Assembly (NCBI GenBank): GCA_018657065.1 | Contig: JABHXU010000015.1 | Location: 52,191-116,190 of the forward strand | Length of the DNA: 64,000 nt | Direction: 5' to 3' | From: an archaeon | GTDB taxonomy: Archaea; Nanobdellota; Nanobdellia; Woesearchaeales; GW2011-AR15 | Translations under genes and position numbers: made by a program | Shown: one piece after another, positions 9,870 through 19,964 of the stretch | How the letters are laid out: the number at the start of each line of letters is the position of its first letter | How positions within the stretch are numbered: the stretch's first letter is position 1 | Notes under the pieces: generated by a model | What the model was told of the DNA's origin: nothing | Database searches by the model: none | What the model saw: the letters and a program-made list of their open reading frames with translations, nothing else

Positions 9870-10586
9870 ATGGGAGATCCAAGAAAACTTAGAAAAAAAT
9901 ATTCAACTCCAAGTCATCCTTGGCAAAAGGAGCGAATTGAAGAAGAAAAACTCCTAATGAGAGAATATGGTTTTAAGAATAAAAAAGAACTTTGGAAATT
10001 AAATTCTAAGCTTAAAGACTATAAATCTCAAGTTAAAGCACTTATTTCAAAACATGATGAAGTATCAGAAAAGAAAAAAGCAGATTTAATTAAAAGATTA
10101 CAAGGATTTAATTTATTGTCTGAAAACGCTATTTTAGAAGATATTTTAAGTTTAGGTTTAAAAGATTTATGCGATAGAAGAATTCAAACAGTTGTTGTTA
10201 AGAAAAATTTAGCAAGATCAATTAGTCAAGCTAGACAATTTATCACACATGAACATGTGACTGTTGGAAATAGAAAAATAACTTCACCATCTTATTTAGT
10301 TAGTCATAGTGAAGAATTAATGATTAAATTATCAGATGATTCGCCTTTTAATTCAGAAGATCATCCAGAAAGATTTCCAGAAGAAAATCAGATTAAAAAA
10401 GAAATGAAAGAAGTAGGTTTAGTTCCAGCTGAAGAAAAAACAGAAAAAAAAGTAAAAGTGGAAAAACCAATTATTCCAGATGATGATACTGGAGATGATA
10501 TAGTATTAGAGAAAAAAGAAGAACCTGTTGAAGTAAAAGAAGAAGTAAAAGAAAAATCTCCAAAGGATGAGGTGAAAAAAGAATGA
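9870..10586 (+). CDS. rps4: 30S ribosomal protein S4 with acidic/Lys-rich C-terminal extension
   Basis: [19 protein letters not shown]4 domain [21 protein letters not shown]. Confidence 0.95.
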   Translation: MGDPRKLRKKYSTPSHPWQKERIEEEKLLMREYGFKNKKELWKLNSKLKDYKSQVKALISKHDEVSEKKKADLIKRLQGFNLLSENAILEDILSLGLKDLCDRRIQTVVVKKNLARSISQARQFITHEHVTVGNRKITSPSYLVSHSEELMIKLSDDSPFNSEDHPERFPEENQIKKEMKEVGLVPAEEKTEKKVKVEKPIIPDDDTGDDIVLEKKEEPVEVKEEVKEKSPKDEVKKE

Positions 10587-11023
10587 GTGAAGAAAAAAAA
10601 GAACAACCTCCAAAAAGACCTATGAGACCAAGAAGAGAAATGAGATGGGGAGTATGTCATATTTATTCATCTTATAATAACACTATCATTCATATAACAG
10701 ATGTTACAGGTAGCGAAACAATTGCAATATCTTCAGGTGGACAAGTTGTCAAAGCAGATAGACTTGAAAGTTCACCAACAGCAGCAATGGCTGCTTCAAA
10801 AAAAGCAGGAGAAGTAGCATTAGAAAAAGGACTTACTGGTTTACATGTGAAAATTAAAGCTCCTGGTGGACATAATGGTCCAAACAATCCAGGTCCTGGA
10901 GCACAAGCAGCAGTTAGGACATTATCAAGAATGGGTATAAGAATCGGAATAATTGAAGACGTAACACCAATTCCTCATGATGGATGTAGGAAAAAAGGTG
11001 GAAAAAGAGGAAGGAGAGTCTAG
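10583..11023 (+). CDS. rps11: 30S ribosomal protein S11
   Basis: [39 protein letters not shown]. Confidence 0.96.
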   Translation: MSEEKKEQPPKRPMRPRREMRWGVCHIYSSYNNTIIHITDVTGSETIAISSGGQVVKADRLESSPTAAMAASKKAGEVALEKGLTGLHVKIKAPGGHNGPNNPGPGAQAAVRTLSRMGIRIGIIEDVTPIPHDGCRKKGGKRGRRV

Positions 11024-11025
11024 AA

Positions 11026-11802
11026 ATGGTATCTTTTGAAAAATTATCTCTTAAAGGCAACAAAATGACTTTTTTATTAAAAAAAACAAGTCCTGCTTAT
11101 AGCAATGCATTAAGAAGAATAATGTTAACTGAAGTTCCAGTTATGGCAATTGAAGATGTTGAAATTAAAAAGAATAGTTCAGCTCTTTATGATGAAGTGC
11201 TATCACATAGATTAGGATTAATTCCTTTAACTACAGATTTAAAATCATATGAACTTCCAAAATCACCAGAAGATATTGAAGAAAGAAAAGCAAAATGTAC
11301 ATTAACATTAACTTTGAAAGAAAAAGGACCAAAAACAGTTTATGCATCTGATCTAAAAACATCAGACCCAAAAGTTAAACCAGTTTTTCCTAAAACTCCA
11401 ATTGTTATTTTACTAAAAAATCAAGAAGTTGAACTTTTAGCAGTAGCAGTAATGGGGAAAGGAAAAGATCATGCAAAATGGTCACCTGGACATATCTGGT
11501 ATACATATAAACCAACTTTGAAGATTTCAAAGAATAAAGAATTATTGGAAAAAAATAGAGAAAATTATCCTCCTGAAATATATAATAAAAAAGGAGAAAT
11601 TGATGAAAAAGCAATTTTGGAAAAAAACTTGGTTGATGCAGTTTCACACGTTTGTGAAGATTTAATCAAGGTAGAACATGATGATACTGAATTTGTTTTC
11701 CAGGTAGAAAGCTGGGGACAGTTGTCATGTAGTGAAATAGTATTAAAATCATTTGAAGTATTCAATGAAAAATTAGATGAATTGAATGCTTTAGTTAAAT
11801 AA
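11026..11802 (+). CDS. rpoD: DNA-directed RNA polymerase subunit D
   Basis: NALRRIMLTEVPVMAIEDVEI, LSHRLGLIPL. Confidence 0.95.
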   Translation: MVSFEKLSLKGNKMTFLLKKTSPAYSNALRRIMLTEVPVMAIEDVEIKKNSSALYDEVLSHRLGLIPLTTDLKSYELPKSPEDIEERKAKCTLTLTLKEKGPKTVYASDLKTSDPKVKPVFPKTPIVILLKNQEVELLAVAVMGKGKDHAKWSPGHIWYTYKPTLKISKNKELLEKNRENYPPEIYNKKGEIDEKAILEKNLVDAVSHVCEDLIKVEHDDTEFVFQVESWGQLSCSEIVLKSFEVFNEKLDELNALVK

Positions 11803-11825
11803 AGTTAAGTAAGCTCCCACTCCAC

Positions 11826-11911
11826 GCGGGGGTGGCAGAGCCTGGTCAAATGCGCAAGGTTGAGGGCCTTGTCCCATAGAGGGTGCGCGTGTTCAAATCA
11901 CGTCCCCCGCA
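11826..11911 (+). tRNA. tRNA-Leu (anticodon GAG)
   Basis: GCGGGGG/CCCCCGC acceptor, CAAGG-TTGAGGG-CCTTG anticodon arm, long variable arm, GTTCAAATC. Confidence 0.93.
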
Positions 11912-11923
11912 TCATAAATTAAA

Positions 11924-12271
11924 ATGAAAAACCAACAACTAACATCACTGGTCATGGAATTAAAAGAAGTGTCCAGAAAAAACAATGTAAACATCTGGAA
12001 AAGAGTAGCATCAGATCTAGAAAGACCAAGTAGATTACTTAGAGAAGTCAATCTTACAAGGTTAAATAGATACTGTAAAGCTAACGATGTAGTTGTAGTT
12101 CCTGGAAAAGTATTATCCATGGGATTACTTGACAAGAAGATTACAATAGCAGCTTATAAATTTTCAAAATCAGCATTAATTAAGATTAAAGAATCTGGAA
12201 GTAGTGCAATTTCAATTTATGATTTAGCAAAAAAGAACCCAAAAGGGTCAAAAGTTAGAATTATAGGTTAA
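11924..12271 (+). CDS. rpl18e: 50S ribosomal protein L18e
   Basis: WKRVASDLERPSRLLREVNLTRLNRYC; position in S13 operon. Confidence 0.93.
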   Translation: MKNQQLTSLVMELKEVSRKNNVNIWKRVASDLERPSRLLREVNLTRLNRYCKANDVVVVPGKVLSMGLLDKKITIAAYKFSKSALIKIKESGSSAISIYDLAKKNPKGSKVRIIG

Positions 12272-12327
12272 AAAAACAATGAAAATCAAAAATAATTTTC
12301 AAGCTTCAAATTTCGGAGAAATTTAAA

Positions 12328-12750
12328 ATGATAATAATAGATGCAACCGATTTAATTGCTGGAAGACTTGCAACATTTGCAGCTAAAAAAGCAATCCTAG
12401 GTAACCAAGTAAGAATTATTAATAGTGAAAAAGCTGTTATTTCAGGTAAAAAAGAAAATACACTTCAAGATTATTTAGATAGAATGGCAAGGGGTATTCC
12501 AAGAAAAGGACCTTTTGTTCATAGAAGTCCTGAAAGAATTTTAAGAAGAGTAGTTAGAGGTATGATTGATTATAAAAAACCAAGAGGTAAAGACGCTTAT
12601 CAAAGAGTTTTATGCTATGTTGGTGTTCCTAGAGAATTTGAAGGGAAAAAAACAGCAATTATTGAAGGAGCAAGTAAATCAAAATTACCAAATTTAAAAT
12701 ATATTACAATTTACGATATTTCAAAAAGACTAGGTGCTAAACTTGAGTAA
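12328..12750 (+). CDS. rpl13: 50S ribosomal protein L13
   Basis: IDATDLIAGRLATFAAKKAILG, RGMIDYKKPRG. Confidence 0.95.
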   Translation: MIIIDATDLIAGRLATFAAKKAILGNQVRIINSEKAVISGKKENTLQDYLDRMARGIPRKGPFVHRSPERILRRVVRGMIDYKKPRGKDAYQRVLCYVGVPREFEGKKTAIIEGASKSKLPNLKYITIYDISKRLGAKLE

Positions 12751-13153
12751 AACTAAAGATAAATCAATAAATGCAACAGGAAAAAGAAAAACTGCTATTG
12801 CAAGAGCAACACTAAAAGCAGGAAAAGGAAGAGTTAAGATTAATAATGTTCCTTTAGCTTTATTAAAACCTAAGATGTATAGAATGAGAATCGAAGAACC
12901 TTTAGTTCTAGCAGAAGAAGTTGTAAATAAAGTTGATATATCTGTTAATATTAATGGTGGTGGAGTAATGAGCCAAAGTGATGCAGCAAGAACTGCAATT
13001 GCAAAAGCATTATCTATTCACGATCCTAAATTAAGACAAGTTTTCTTAGATTATGATAGAAACTTAATAGTTGCTGATGCTAGATTTAAAGAAGCTAGTA
13101 AACCAAACAAACATGGTTCAGCTAGAAGTAAAAAGCAAAAATCTTACAGATAG
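12734..13153 (+). CDS. rps9: 30S ribosomal protein S9 (no ATG at the 5' end; GTG/TTG start uncertain)
   Basis: ATGKRKTAIARATLKAGKG, C-term KQKSYR. Confidence 0.94.
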   Translation: MLNLSKTKDKSINATGKRKTAIARATLKAGKGRVKINNVPLALLKPKMYRMRIEEPLVLAEEVVNKVDISVNINGGGVMSQSDAARTAIAKALSIHDPKLRQVFLDYDRNLIVADARFKEASKPNKHGSARSKKQKSYR

Positions 13154-13170
13154 AAATTTTATTTTTTTTC

Positions 13171-14385
13171 TTAACTAATTTTTTTCCAAATTTTTTTATT
13201 GTATCTTATAGTTAGTAAAATTAATCCTGCTATAAATGAAGTTATAAAAATCAATAAAACAGTGGTTGACAATGAAATTACATCAATAAACTTACCGATT
13301 AGAATCATGGAAATTATAGTAAAAAAGGAAGCAGTCATTGAAAAAATACTTAAAACAGTAGCTCTAATTTTTTTTCTTAGATGATGATTAATATAGTTGC
13401 TTACGAGCAGTCCATTTAAACTAGTAAATCCACTAAATATTGCAGCAACAAATACAAATAAATACAGCCTCGTAAAATACATTAGAAATAAGGAAACTAA
13501 AATTGTACTAAATGTAATTAGTATTGACAATTTTTCTTTTAATCTTTTTTCAAAAATGTGAGAAAAATTCATTATTATTAACATGATGATAATAGAAAAA
13601 AATCCAACAATACCATACTGTGGAATTGTAAATCCTTTTGATAATGTATAAGGTGCATCGATTAATTCTCTAAATACCATAAGAAGTGTCATACCTAATG
13701 TTCCATACATAATTAACCATTTTATTTTGTTATGATTTTTAATGTATGTGAATCCATTCTTCATTTGCTTTAAATGTTTTTGAATTAAATTTTTAGTGTT
13801 CTTCTTTTTAGGTTTTTTCTCATACAAAGTATATGTAAATAACCATAAAAAAATTGAAAAAAAAGCACCTATATAAAAAGGATATTTAACATTTAGTGAG
13901 AACAAGTATGGACTAGCTAAAGAAGATATCATTAAAACAACCATAAACACCATTTGCTGTTTAGAGATATATTTCATGTATTGTTTCTCCAGATTATTAT
14001 ATTTTAAACTGTCAAATAGTATTGCTTCCCATGCACCTGATAAAAAAGCACCTCCAAGACCAATAATGGTACTTGCAATTAAAAATGGGACAAAACTCGA
14101 AAAAAATGTAAATATGAAAATGGAAATAGCATGACCCAGTAATCCTAAAACTATTGATTGTTTTCTACCGTACAAATCTGCAAATGCACCAGTAGGAACT
14201 TCAAACAGTAATGTTGTAAATGCTGACACAGCACTAAGAATTCCAATTTGAAAAAAAGTGAGATTATAGTGTTGATAATAAAATATCATCACAGGAATAA
14301 AAAACATTGCAAATCCAGCAAGACCATATAGGACAAATATTTTTAAAATATTTTTTTTGTATTTTTCCTTTATACTTCTAACCAT
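13171..14385 (-). CDS. MFS transporter
   Basis: 12-TM pattern, FEVPTGAFADLYGRKQSIVLG motif. Confidence 0.85.
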   Translation of the reverse strand: MVRSIKEKYKKNILKIFVLYGLAGFAMFFIPVMIFYYQHYNLTFFQIGILSAVSAFTTLLFEVPTGAFADLYGRKQSIVLGLLGHAISIFIFTFFSSFVPFLIASTIIGLGGAFLSGAWEAILFDSLKYNNLEKQYMKYISKQQMVFMVVLMISSLASPYLFSLNVKYPFYIGAFFSIFLWLFTYTLYEKKPKKKNTKNLIQKHLKQMKNGFTYIKNHNKIKWLIMYGTLGMTLLMVFRELIDAPYTLSKGFTIPQYGIVGFFSIIIMLIIMNFSHIFEKRLKEKLSILITFSTILVSLFLMYFTRLYLFVFVAAIFSGFTSLNGLLVSNYINHHLRKKIRATVLSIFSMTASFFTIISMILIGKFIDVISLSTTVLLIFITSFIAGLILLTIRYNKKIWKKIS

Positions 14386-14845
14386 TTTTTGTAATATATT
14401 TTTTTAATATTTTAGGATGATCAAAAGCCATTTTTTCTGGAATTTTATTTACATCAAACCATTTAACTTCAGATACTTCATTATCATGCACAGCAATTTT
14501 TTCTTTTAATTCTGCTGTAAAAAAGATTGTGACATTTTGTCTATTATCATCTCTTTTAGGGTCAGAACTTATTGTGAAAAATTCAACTTCACAGTCATAT
14601 CCTGTTTCTTCTTTAACTTCTCTTCTAGCACATTCTTCAAGGGTTTCATCCCAATCTAAATAACCACCTGGAAAAGCCCAATATCCTTTTAATGGATGAC
14701 CTGCTCTTTTAATTAATAATACTTTATTATTTTTGACAATTAAAACATCGCACGTAACATGTCTAGAATTATATCTTTTACATTCATTACAAAAACTATT
14801 TTTTGGGATATCTCCTTGAGGATAATTTAAAAATTCTAAAGCCAT
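14378..14845 (-). CDS. NUDIX hydrolase with N-terminal Cys motif
   Basis: GGYLDWDETLEECARREVKEETGY Nudix box; CNEC...HVTC. Confidence 0.92.
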   Translation of the reverse strand: MALEFLNYPQGDIPKNSFCNECKRYNSRHVTCDVLIVKNNKVLLIKRAGHPLKGYWAFPGGYLDWDETLEECARREVKEETGYDCEVEFFTISSDPKRDDNRQNVTIFFTAELKEKIAVHDNEVSEVKWFDVNKIPEKMAFDHPKILKKYITKNG

Positions 14846-14882
14846 TTTCTTTTTTTAATAAGAAACAAGTTTATTATTTTAT

Positions 14883-16064
14883 CTAATAATTTATAGATTT
14901 CTTTGAACTTTTAATTATCATAACTAAAACAAGACCCATAAAAAATGCAGAAGTCAATGGTAAAATTCCAGGAGCAAAATAACTTAAAACAAATCCTCCA
15001 ATTAAAGGACCAATCATTTGAGCTAAACTCCCTAGTGAATTTGTTATACCTAGAATTGCACCTTGTTCTTTACCAGATACTTTTTTAGATACACCTCCAA
15101 CTAAAAGAGGTCTTATAACTCCTGCACCTGTTGAAAAAAAAGTTATTGCAAAAACAAGCATCCATCCCTTATTAATTATAGAAGAAATAATTAGACCAAT
15201 TATAACAGAAAATATTCCAAGATTCAAAAGTTTTTTTTCTCCAAAATAGTCAATTAATTTAGGTAGTACTACACCTCTTTGAATTATACTATTTAAACCT
15301 ACATAAGCAAGAAGAAATCCAACTTCTTTAGATTTAAATCCAAATTGTTTGTTTGTAAATAATGCCATTTGACTTGTGAAGGTTATATGGCATATTAGAT
15401 AGAAAAAAAATTGCCAAAGTAGTGATGAAACATCTTTATTTGAAAAATATTTTTTAAAATTATTAAAATGAAATAAATTTCTAAATATCATCTTCTTTTT
15501 TTTCTTTTTAACAGTTTCTTTGAGAAAAAAAGCAGTTAAAAATATTGTTAGCAGACTAATTCCTGCACTTATAAAACAAGGTAAACCAAATCCTAAGCTA
15601 GATATTTCTGCTAAATAACCTCCAATAGCTGGACCTACTAAAAATCCAAATCCAAAAGCAACACCACTTAATCCAAATACTTTGCTTCGATCCTTTTTTG
15701 ATGATATATCACTTAAATATGCTTGAGCGATACTAAAATTGCTTCCTAGTAATCCATCAATTATTCGGGATAAAATAATTAGACCAATTGTATTTGCAAA
15801 TCCTAAGACAATAAAACTAATAAAAGTTGAAAATTGAGAAATAATTAAAAGAGGTTTTCTTCCATAATGATCTGATAATTTCCCCATTATGGGAGATGTC
15901 CAAAATTGAAAAAATGAAAAAGAGAACAGTATGAATCCAATTAACATAGGTGTGGCTCCTAGAGATTCAGCGTATAAAGGTAAAAAAGGTAAAATTAGAG
16001 AAAACCCTAGTACTTCACTAACTTGAATTAAGAATATAATTAAATATTCTTTTTTAAATTTCAT
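14883..16064 (-). CDS. MFS transporter (TetA-like family)
   Basis: GKLSDHYGRKPLL, 12-TM pattern. Confidence 0.87.
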   Translation of the reverse strand: MKFKKEYLIIFLIQVSEVLGFSLILPFLPLYAESLGATPMLIGFILFSFSFFQFWTSPIMGKLSDHYGRKPLLIISQFSTFISFIVLGFANTIGLIILSRIIDGLLGSNFSIAQAYLSDISSKKDRSKVFGLSGVAFGFGFLVGPAIGGYLAEISSLGFGLPCFISAGISLLTIFLTAFFLKETVKKKKKKMIFRNLFHFNNFKKYFSNKDVSSLLWQFFFYLICHITFTSQMALFTNKQFGFKSKEVGFLLAYVGLNSIIQRGVVLPKLIDYFGEKKLLNLGIFSVIIGLIISSIINKGWMLVFAITFFSTGAGVIRPLLVGGVSKKVSGKEQGAILGITNSLGSLAQMIGPLIGGFVLSYFAPGILPLTSAFFMGLVLVMIIKSSKKSINY

Positions 16065-16185
16065 TAAGATTTGGATTCGGATTTTGTTTATATCTCTTGT
16101 GTAAGATTTTTATATAAGATATTCTGATAGATTTATAGTGGGGTGTTAAACTATAATTAACTTAGAGGATATAGCAACATGGACT

Positions 16186-16545
16186 ATGCCAAATACCATG
16201 CATCCACATCCAGATAATTTAGTACTTGGACGAATAGTTCTCGAACCTAAGTACCTATTACCTATGCAATTACATTTTAAGCTTGGATTAATTGAACCCG
16301 AAATTGCTTATCCTCTTTCATATAATTCTAAAAATTATATCGTAGTAGAAAGAAGATCACTAAATGGATTTATTTTATATATTATAGGAGAAAAATCACC
16401 TCCTTTAGGTGCTTTTGAACAAATAGTATTTAATTCACCGATTCTTAATGGATTTTCTCAATCTTATAAAAATCCTTTACAAATTTTTAGTTCAGAAGGT
16501 CTTATAAATTTGACCAGAAAATATTATCCCTTACTTTCCCAATAG
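16186..16545 (+). CDS. Hypothetical protein
   Basis: 119 aa ORF with upstream dyad TTATAGT-N10-ACTATAA. Confidence 0.5.
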   Translation: MPNTMHPHPDNLVLGRIVLEPKYLLPMQLHFKLGLIEPEIAYPLSYNSKNYIVVERRSLNGFILYIIGEKSPPLGAFEQIVFNSPILNGFSQSYKNPLQIFSSEGLINLTRKYYPLLSQ

Positions 16546-16630
16546 TTTTATATATTTTCTAAGAAATTAAAAATATTATATAAGACACATTCTAGTCTTG
16601 ATTGTTTCTTGTATATGTGAGGTAAACAAT

Positions 16631-17062
16631 ATGGCAAAAAAAATTAAATTCAATTACACTGGAAAATTAGATGGTGGAGAAATTTTTGATACTTCTATGC
16701 ATGAAGAACATGGTCATCCAATAGAATTTGAAGTAGGAAAAGGAACAATTATTCCAGGACTTGAAAAAGAATTAATTAGTATGAAAAAAGGTGACAAAAA
16801 AGAAATTTTAGTAAAAGCTGATGAAGCTTATGGACAACCTCAAGAAAATTTGGTTAGAGAACTTCCTAAAGGTCCTGTTCCAGAAGGTATGAAATTAGAA
16901 AAAGGAGCAGTTATTTATCTTAAAACACCAGAAGGACATCCATTTCCAGCTAAAGTTGTTGAAGTAAAAGAAGAAACAGTTCTTTTAGACTTAAATCATC
17001 CATTAGCAGGAAAAGACTTGACTTTTGAAGTTGAGGTTGTTGACATTAGTGAAGAAAAATAA
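16631..17062 (+). CDS. FKBP-type peptidyl-prolyl isomerase (SlyD-like)
   Basis: YTGKLDGGEIFDTS, PGLEKELISMKKGDKKEI, LDLNHPLAGKDLTFEVEV. Confidence 0.94.
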   Translation: MAKKIKFNYTGKLDGGEIFDTSMHEEHGHPIEFEVGKGTIIPGLEKELISMKKGDKKEILVKADEAYGQPQENLVRELPKGPVPEGMKLEKGAVIYLKTPEGHPFPAKVVEVKEETVLLDLNHPLAGKDLTFEVEVVDISEEK

Positions 17063-17215
17063 TTTTTTTTCTAAAGTTTTTTAAATAATTGTATATTACC
17101 TTTTTTTATGATTACTAAATGTAATAATGACGGTAATTGCTCTGTAATTGATTGTGATAACAATTAATTCATTGTTTTTTCTCCTAATTTTGTTAAAATA
17201 CTTCAAAATCTTAAG

Positions 17216-18685
17216 GTGATAAAAATTAATATACCAAGGTCAATGTCAACACAACATCCGGATAATGTATCTCAACCCTTTTTTGTAGATAATTCTATTA
17301 TTGCTGGAGATGATGAAATAAAAGAAGCATTTTATGCTTTTTCTCACCTTAAAATTACAGAACAATTGTGGGATTGTGAAGGAAAAGAAGTTGATAATTT
17401 TGTTATTGAAAAATTACTTACAAAATATCCAGACTTTTTTTCTAAAAAAACATTAGGTAAAGATGTTTTTATTACTTTACGAACACCTAATCCTAGAATA
17501 GAAAAAGATAAAGGAAAATTATTATTAGAAACATTAGAAAGTATTCCAAGAAACTTTGATATTTCTCGTGAGTTTTATAAAAATGGAAAAGCTCCAATTT
17601 TTGAAGTTACAGTACCAATGGTTAGTTCTGCTCAAGAAATTTTAATGGTAAAAAATTATTATGATCAACATGTTATTGGAAAAGCGCATACAAAATTAAG
17701 TGGAATGAAAATTAAAGATTGGGTAGGAGATTTTATGCCTAAAGAAATTAATGTAATTCCATTAATTGAAGATAAAAATAGTATGTTGAAAGCTGACAAA
17801 ATTGTTAGAGAGTATGTTCAAAAAGCAAAAATAAAAAATTATCAAAGAGTATGGTTAGCTAGAAGTGATCCTGCATTAAATTATGGAAATATTTCTGCAG
17901 TTTTAATTAATAGAATCGCATTTCAAAAACTTTACAATCTTCAAAAAGAATTAGGAATTGATATATACCCAATTATAGGATGTGGTGGAGTTCCATTTAG
18001 AGGGAATTTTACTCCAAATACTGCGCAAAGAATTGTAAATGTTTATCCTTCGGTGCAAACATTTACTATGCAGTCAGCATTCAAATATGATTATCCCGAA
18101 GATAAAGTAAGAAAAGCTGTAAGATTAATAGAAAAAACAAAAAGAACACATCCTAATTATGTTGATGAGAAAAAAAGTTTAGAAATAATTGAAAAAGTCT
18201 CGAAAAATTATCAATCTCAAATTAAAGAACTTGCACCAATAGTTAATAAAATGTCTACACATATTCCACAAAGAAGAAAAAGAAAGCTTCATGTAGGATT
18301 GTTTGGATATTCTCGGGATGGATCAGGAGTTAAATTACCTAGAGCAATTAAATTTTGTGCATCACTATATTCATTAGGTTTACCTCCAGAAATACTCGGT
18401 ATGAATGATTTAAATAAAGAAGATTGGAGATTTTTAAGAGAGAATTCAGGTTTAATTGAAGATATGAAAGATGCTATTCAATATTTTAACAAGGATTGTT
18501 TAACTTTACTTTCAGATCAATTAAAAGAACAAATAATTAAGTCATTAAAACCTTTTGAAATTGAAATAAATGAAGCTCATAAAAAAATTACATCAATAAT
18601 AATTGAAGATTTTAAAAATAATAATCTAATATCCCTTTCAGAAAATATTGAAAGAGCAGCATCTATAAGGAGGTTTTTAGGGTAA
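17216..18685 (+). CDS. ppcA: Phosphoenolpyruvate carboxylase, archaeal type
   Basis: RSMSTQHPDNVSQPFF, 489 aa. Confidence 0.92.
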   Translation: MIKINIPRSMSTQHPDNVSQPFFVDNSIIAGDDEIKEAFYAFSHLKITEQLWDCEGKEVDNFVIEKLLTKYPDFFSKKTLGKDVFITLRTPNPRIEKDKGKLLLETLESIPRNFDISREFYKNGKAPIFEVTVPMVSSAQEILMVKNYYDQHVIGKAHTKLSGMKIKDWVGDFMPKEINVIPLIEDKNSMLKADKIVREYVQKAKIKNYQRVWLARSDPALNYGNISAVLINRIAFQKLYNLQKELGIDIYPIIGCGGVPFRGNFTPNTAQRIVNVYPSVQTFTMQSAFKYDYPEDKVRKAVRLIEKTKRTHPNYVDEKKSLEIIEKVSKNYQSQIKELAPIVNKMSTHIPQRRKRKLHVGLFGYSRDGSGVKLPRAIKFCASLYSLGLPPEILGMNDLNKEDWRFLRENSGLIEDMKDAIQYFNKDCLTLLSDQLKEQIIKSLKPFEIEINEAHKKITSIIIEDFKNNNLISLSENIERAASIRRFLG

Positions 18686-18727
18686 TAATGAATTCAGTTT
18701 TATGGAAAAAAGTTAAATTATAATTTT

Positions 18728-18750
18728 CTCACAAGACATTTTCTTGTGAG
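18728..18750. promoter_or_regulatory. Palindrome CTCACAAGA-CATTT-TCTTGTGAG abutting TATA-like GTATTTAAAC
   Basis: Perfect 9-bp arms, seen directly. Confidence 0.6.
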
Positions 18751-18806
18751 GTATTTAAACAAATTAAACAAAATTAATTACAATGATGGAATGAAAATAA
18801 GATAAA

Positions 18807-19964
18807 ATGAATTCAATAAAATTTACCCAAAAAACACTTCGAAAGTTTCATTTAGATCAATTTCCAAAAAAAGAATTGTACTTAGTCATTAATAAATCTT
18901 TCAGAGATAGTTTTTTTGATGTGCTTTCCAACAAAATTGGAGGAACTACAATTCTTAGTAGGAAGTTAGGCGTTGGTTCAGAAACAGTAAGAAGATGGAA
19001 AGTTGGAGATAGAACTTTTCCAAATTGGGCATTGTTACAATTGAACAATCTACTTAGGAAAGAGAAATTTTCAGTTGAAGTAATTGAAAAGAACATTGAG
19101 ATTTTCAGAGGCGAATCTTCAAGCTACAGAATTATTGATCTAGTTTTTCCGTTAGTTGAAGATGAAAGACTAATTAGAATTCTAACACATTTGATGTGTG
19201 ATGGTTATAGTGGAGGTTCAAAACATCTTCCTACTTACGTAAACACTGAAAAGGAATTAATAAAATTATTTGTAAATGACTTGTCTGTTTTTGGTAATGT
19301 TTCTGTTAGTATAAGAAAAAGAAAAACACCAAAGGGAAATAAACATTATTACTCAGTTGAGTTTCCAAGAATCTTTAAACATATTCTTAAAGAAATTTAT
19401 CAATCAGAATTTTATGCAAAAACAGCAAGACTCCCTAAACACTTTTTTAATTTAAATGAGAAATTATCTTCAGAAATAATAAAATGTTTTGGAGATGATG
19501 AAGGATCTGTTAGAGAAAGTTCAATTACGTTTGGATTATCTAATCGATATTTGTTGGAAGACTTTAGAAATATTTTAGTTAAAAACCTAAGAATGAATGA
19601 TAAATTAATTTCGGAAGTAAAAAAGGTGCCAGAGAAAACTTTTTATAATTTTCAAGTTAACAGGAATTTATTAAAAAAATATTATGACTTGATAGGTTTT
19701 AACCACCCAGATAAAAGAAAGCGTCTTGAATTTATATTATCAAGAGAATCAAGATCTGGAAACAAGTATCCAAAAGGTGTTGCAAAGCAAAAAATTGTAG
19801 ATCTTTTGGCTGAAAAACCGAGTTCAGCAATTAGTTTGGGTATGAAGGTTGGTATAAAACCAAAGAATATAAGATTTCATTTAAATAATCTTAAAAAAGA
19901 GAACAAGATTCATGTTTCTAGTTTAGGAGAAAATAATACAAAAATATGGAGTGTTACAAAATGA
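18807..19964 (+). CDS. HTH - LAGLIDADG-like - winged-HTH protein
   Basis: N-term TTILSRKLGVGSETVRRWKVG HTH; LIRILTHLMCDGYSGG and IIKCFGDDEGSVRESSITFGLSN LAGLIDADG-like blocks; C-term ISLGMKVGIKPKNIRFHLNNLKKENKI wHTH. Confidence 0.75.
   Translation: MNSIKFTQKTLRKFHLDQFPKKELYLVINKSFRDSFFDVLSNKIGGTTILSRKLGVGSETVRRWKVGDRTFPNWALLQLNNLLRKEKFSVEVIEKNIEIFRGESSSYRIIDLVFPLVEDERLIRILTHLMCDGYSGGSKHLPTYVNTEKELIKLFVNDLSVFGNVSVSIRKRKTPKGNKHYYSVEFPRIFKHILKEIYQSEFYAKTARLPKHFFNLNEKLSSEIIKCFGDDEGSVRESSITFGLSNRYLLEDFRNILVKNLRMNDKLISEVKKVPEKTFYNFQVNRNLLKKYYDLIGFNHPDKRKRLEFILSRESRSGNKYPKGVAKQKIVDLLAEKPSSAISLGMKVGIKPKNIRFHLNNLKKENKIHVSSLGENNTKIWSVTK

Noticed and set aside
10388-10660. Antisense ORF over rps4 tail (Phe/Ser-rich)
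   Set aside because: Mirror of Lys/Glu-rich codons in rps4/rps11; no independent signal
14883-16064. Tetracycline resistance gene
   Set aside because: Only generic MFS features; no basis for a substrate call
17109-17168. 19-aa ORF MITKCNNDGNCSVIDCDNN between FKBP and ppcA
   Set aside because: Too short and no clear ribosome site; cannot be distinguished from chance
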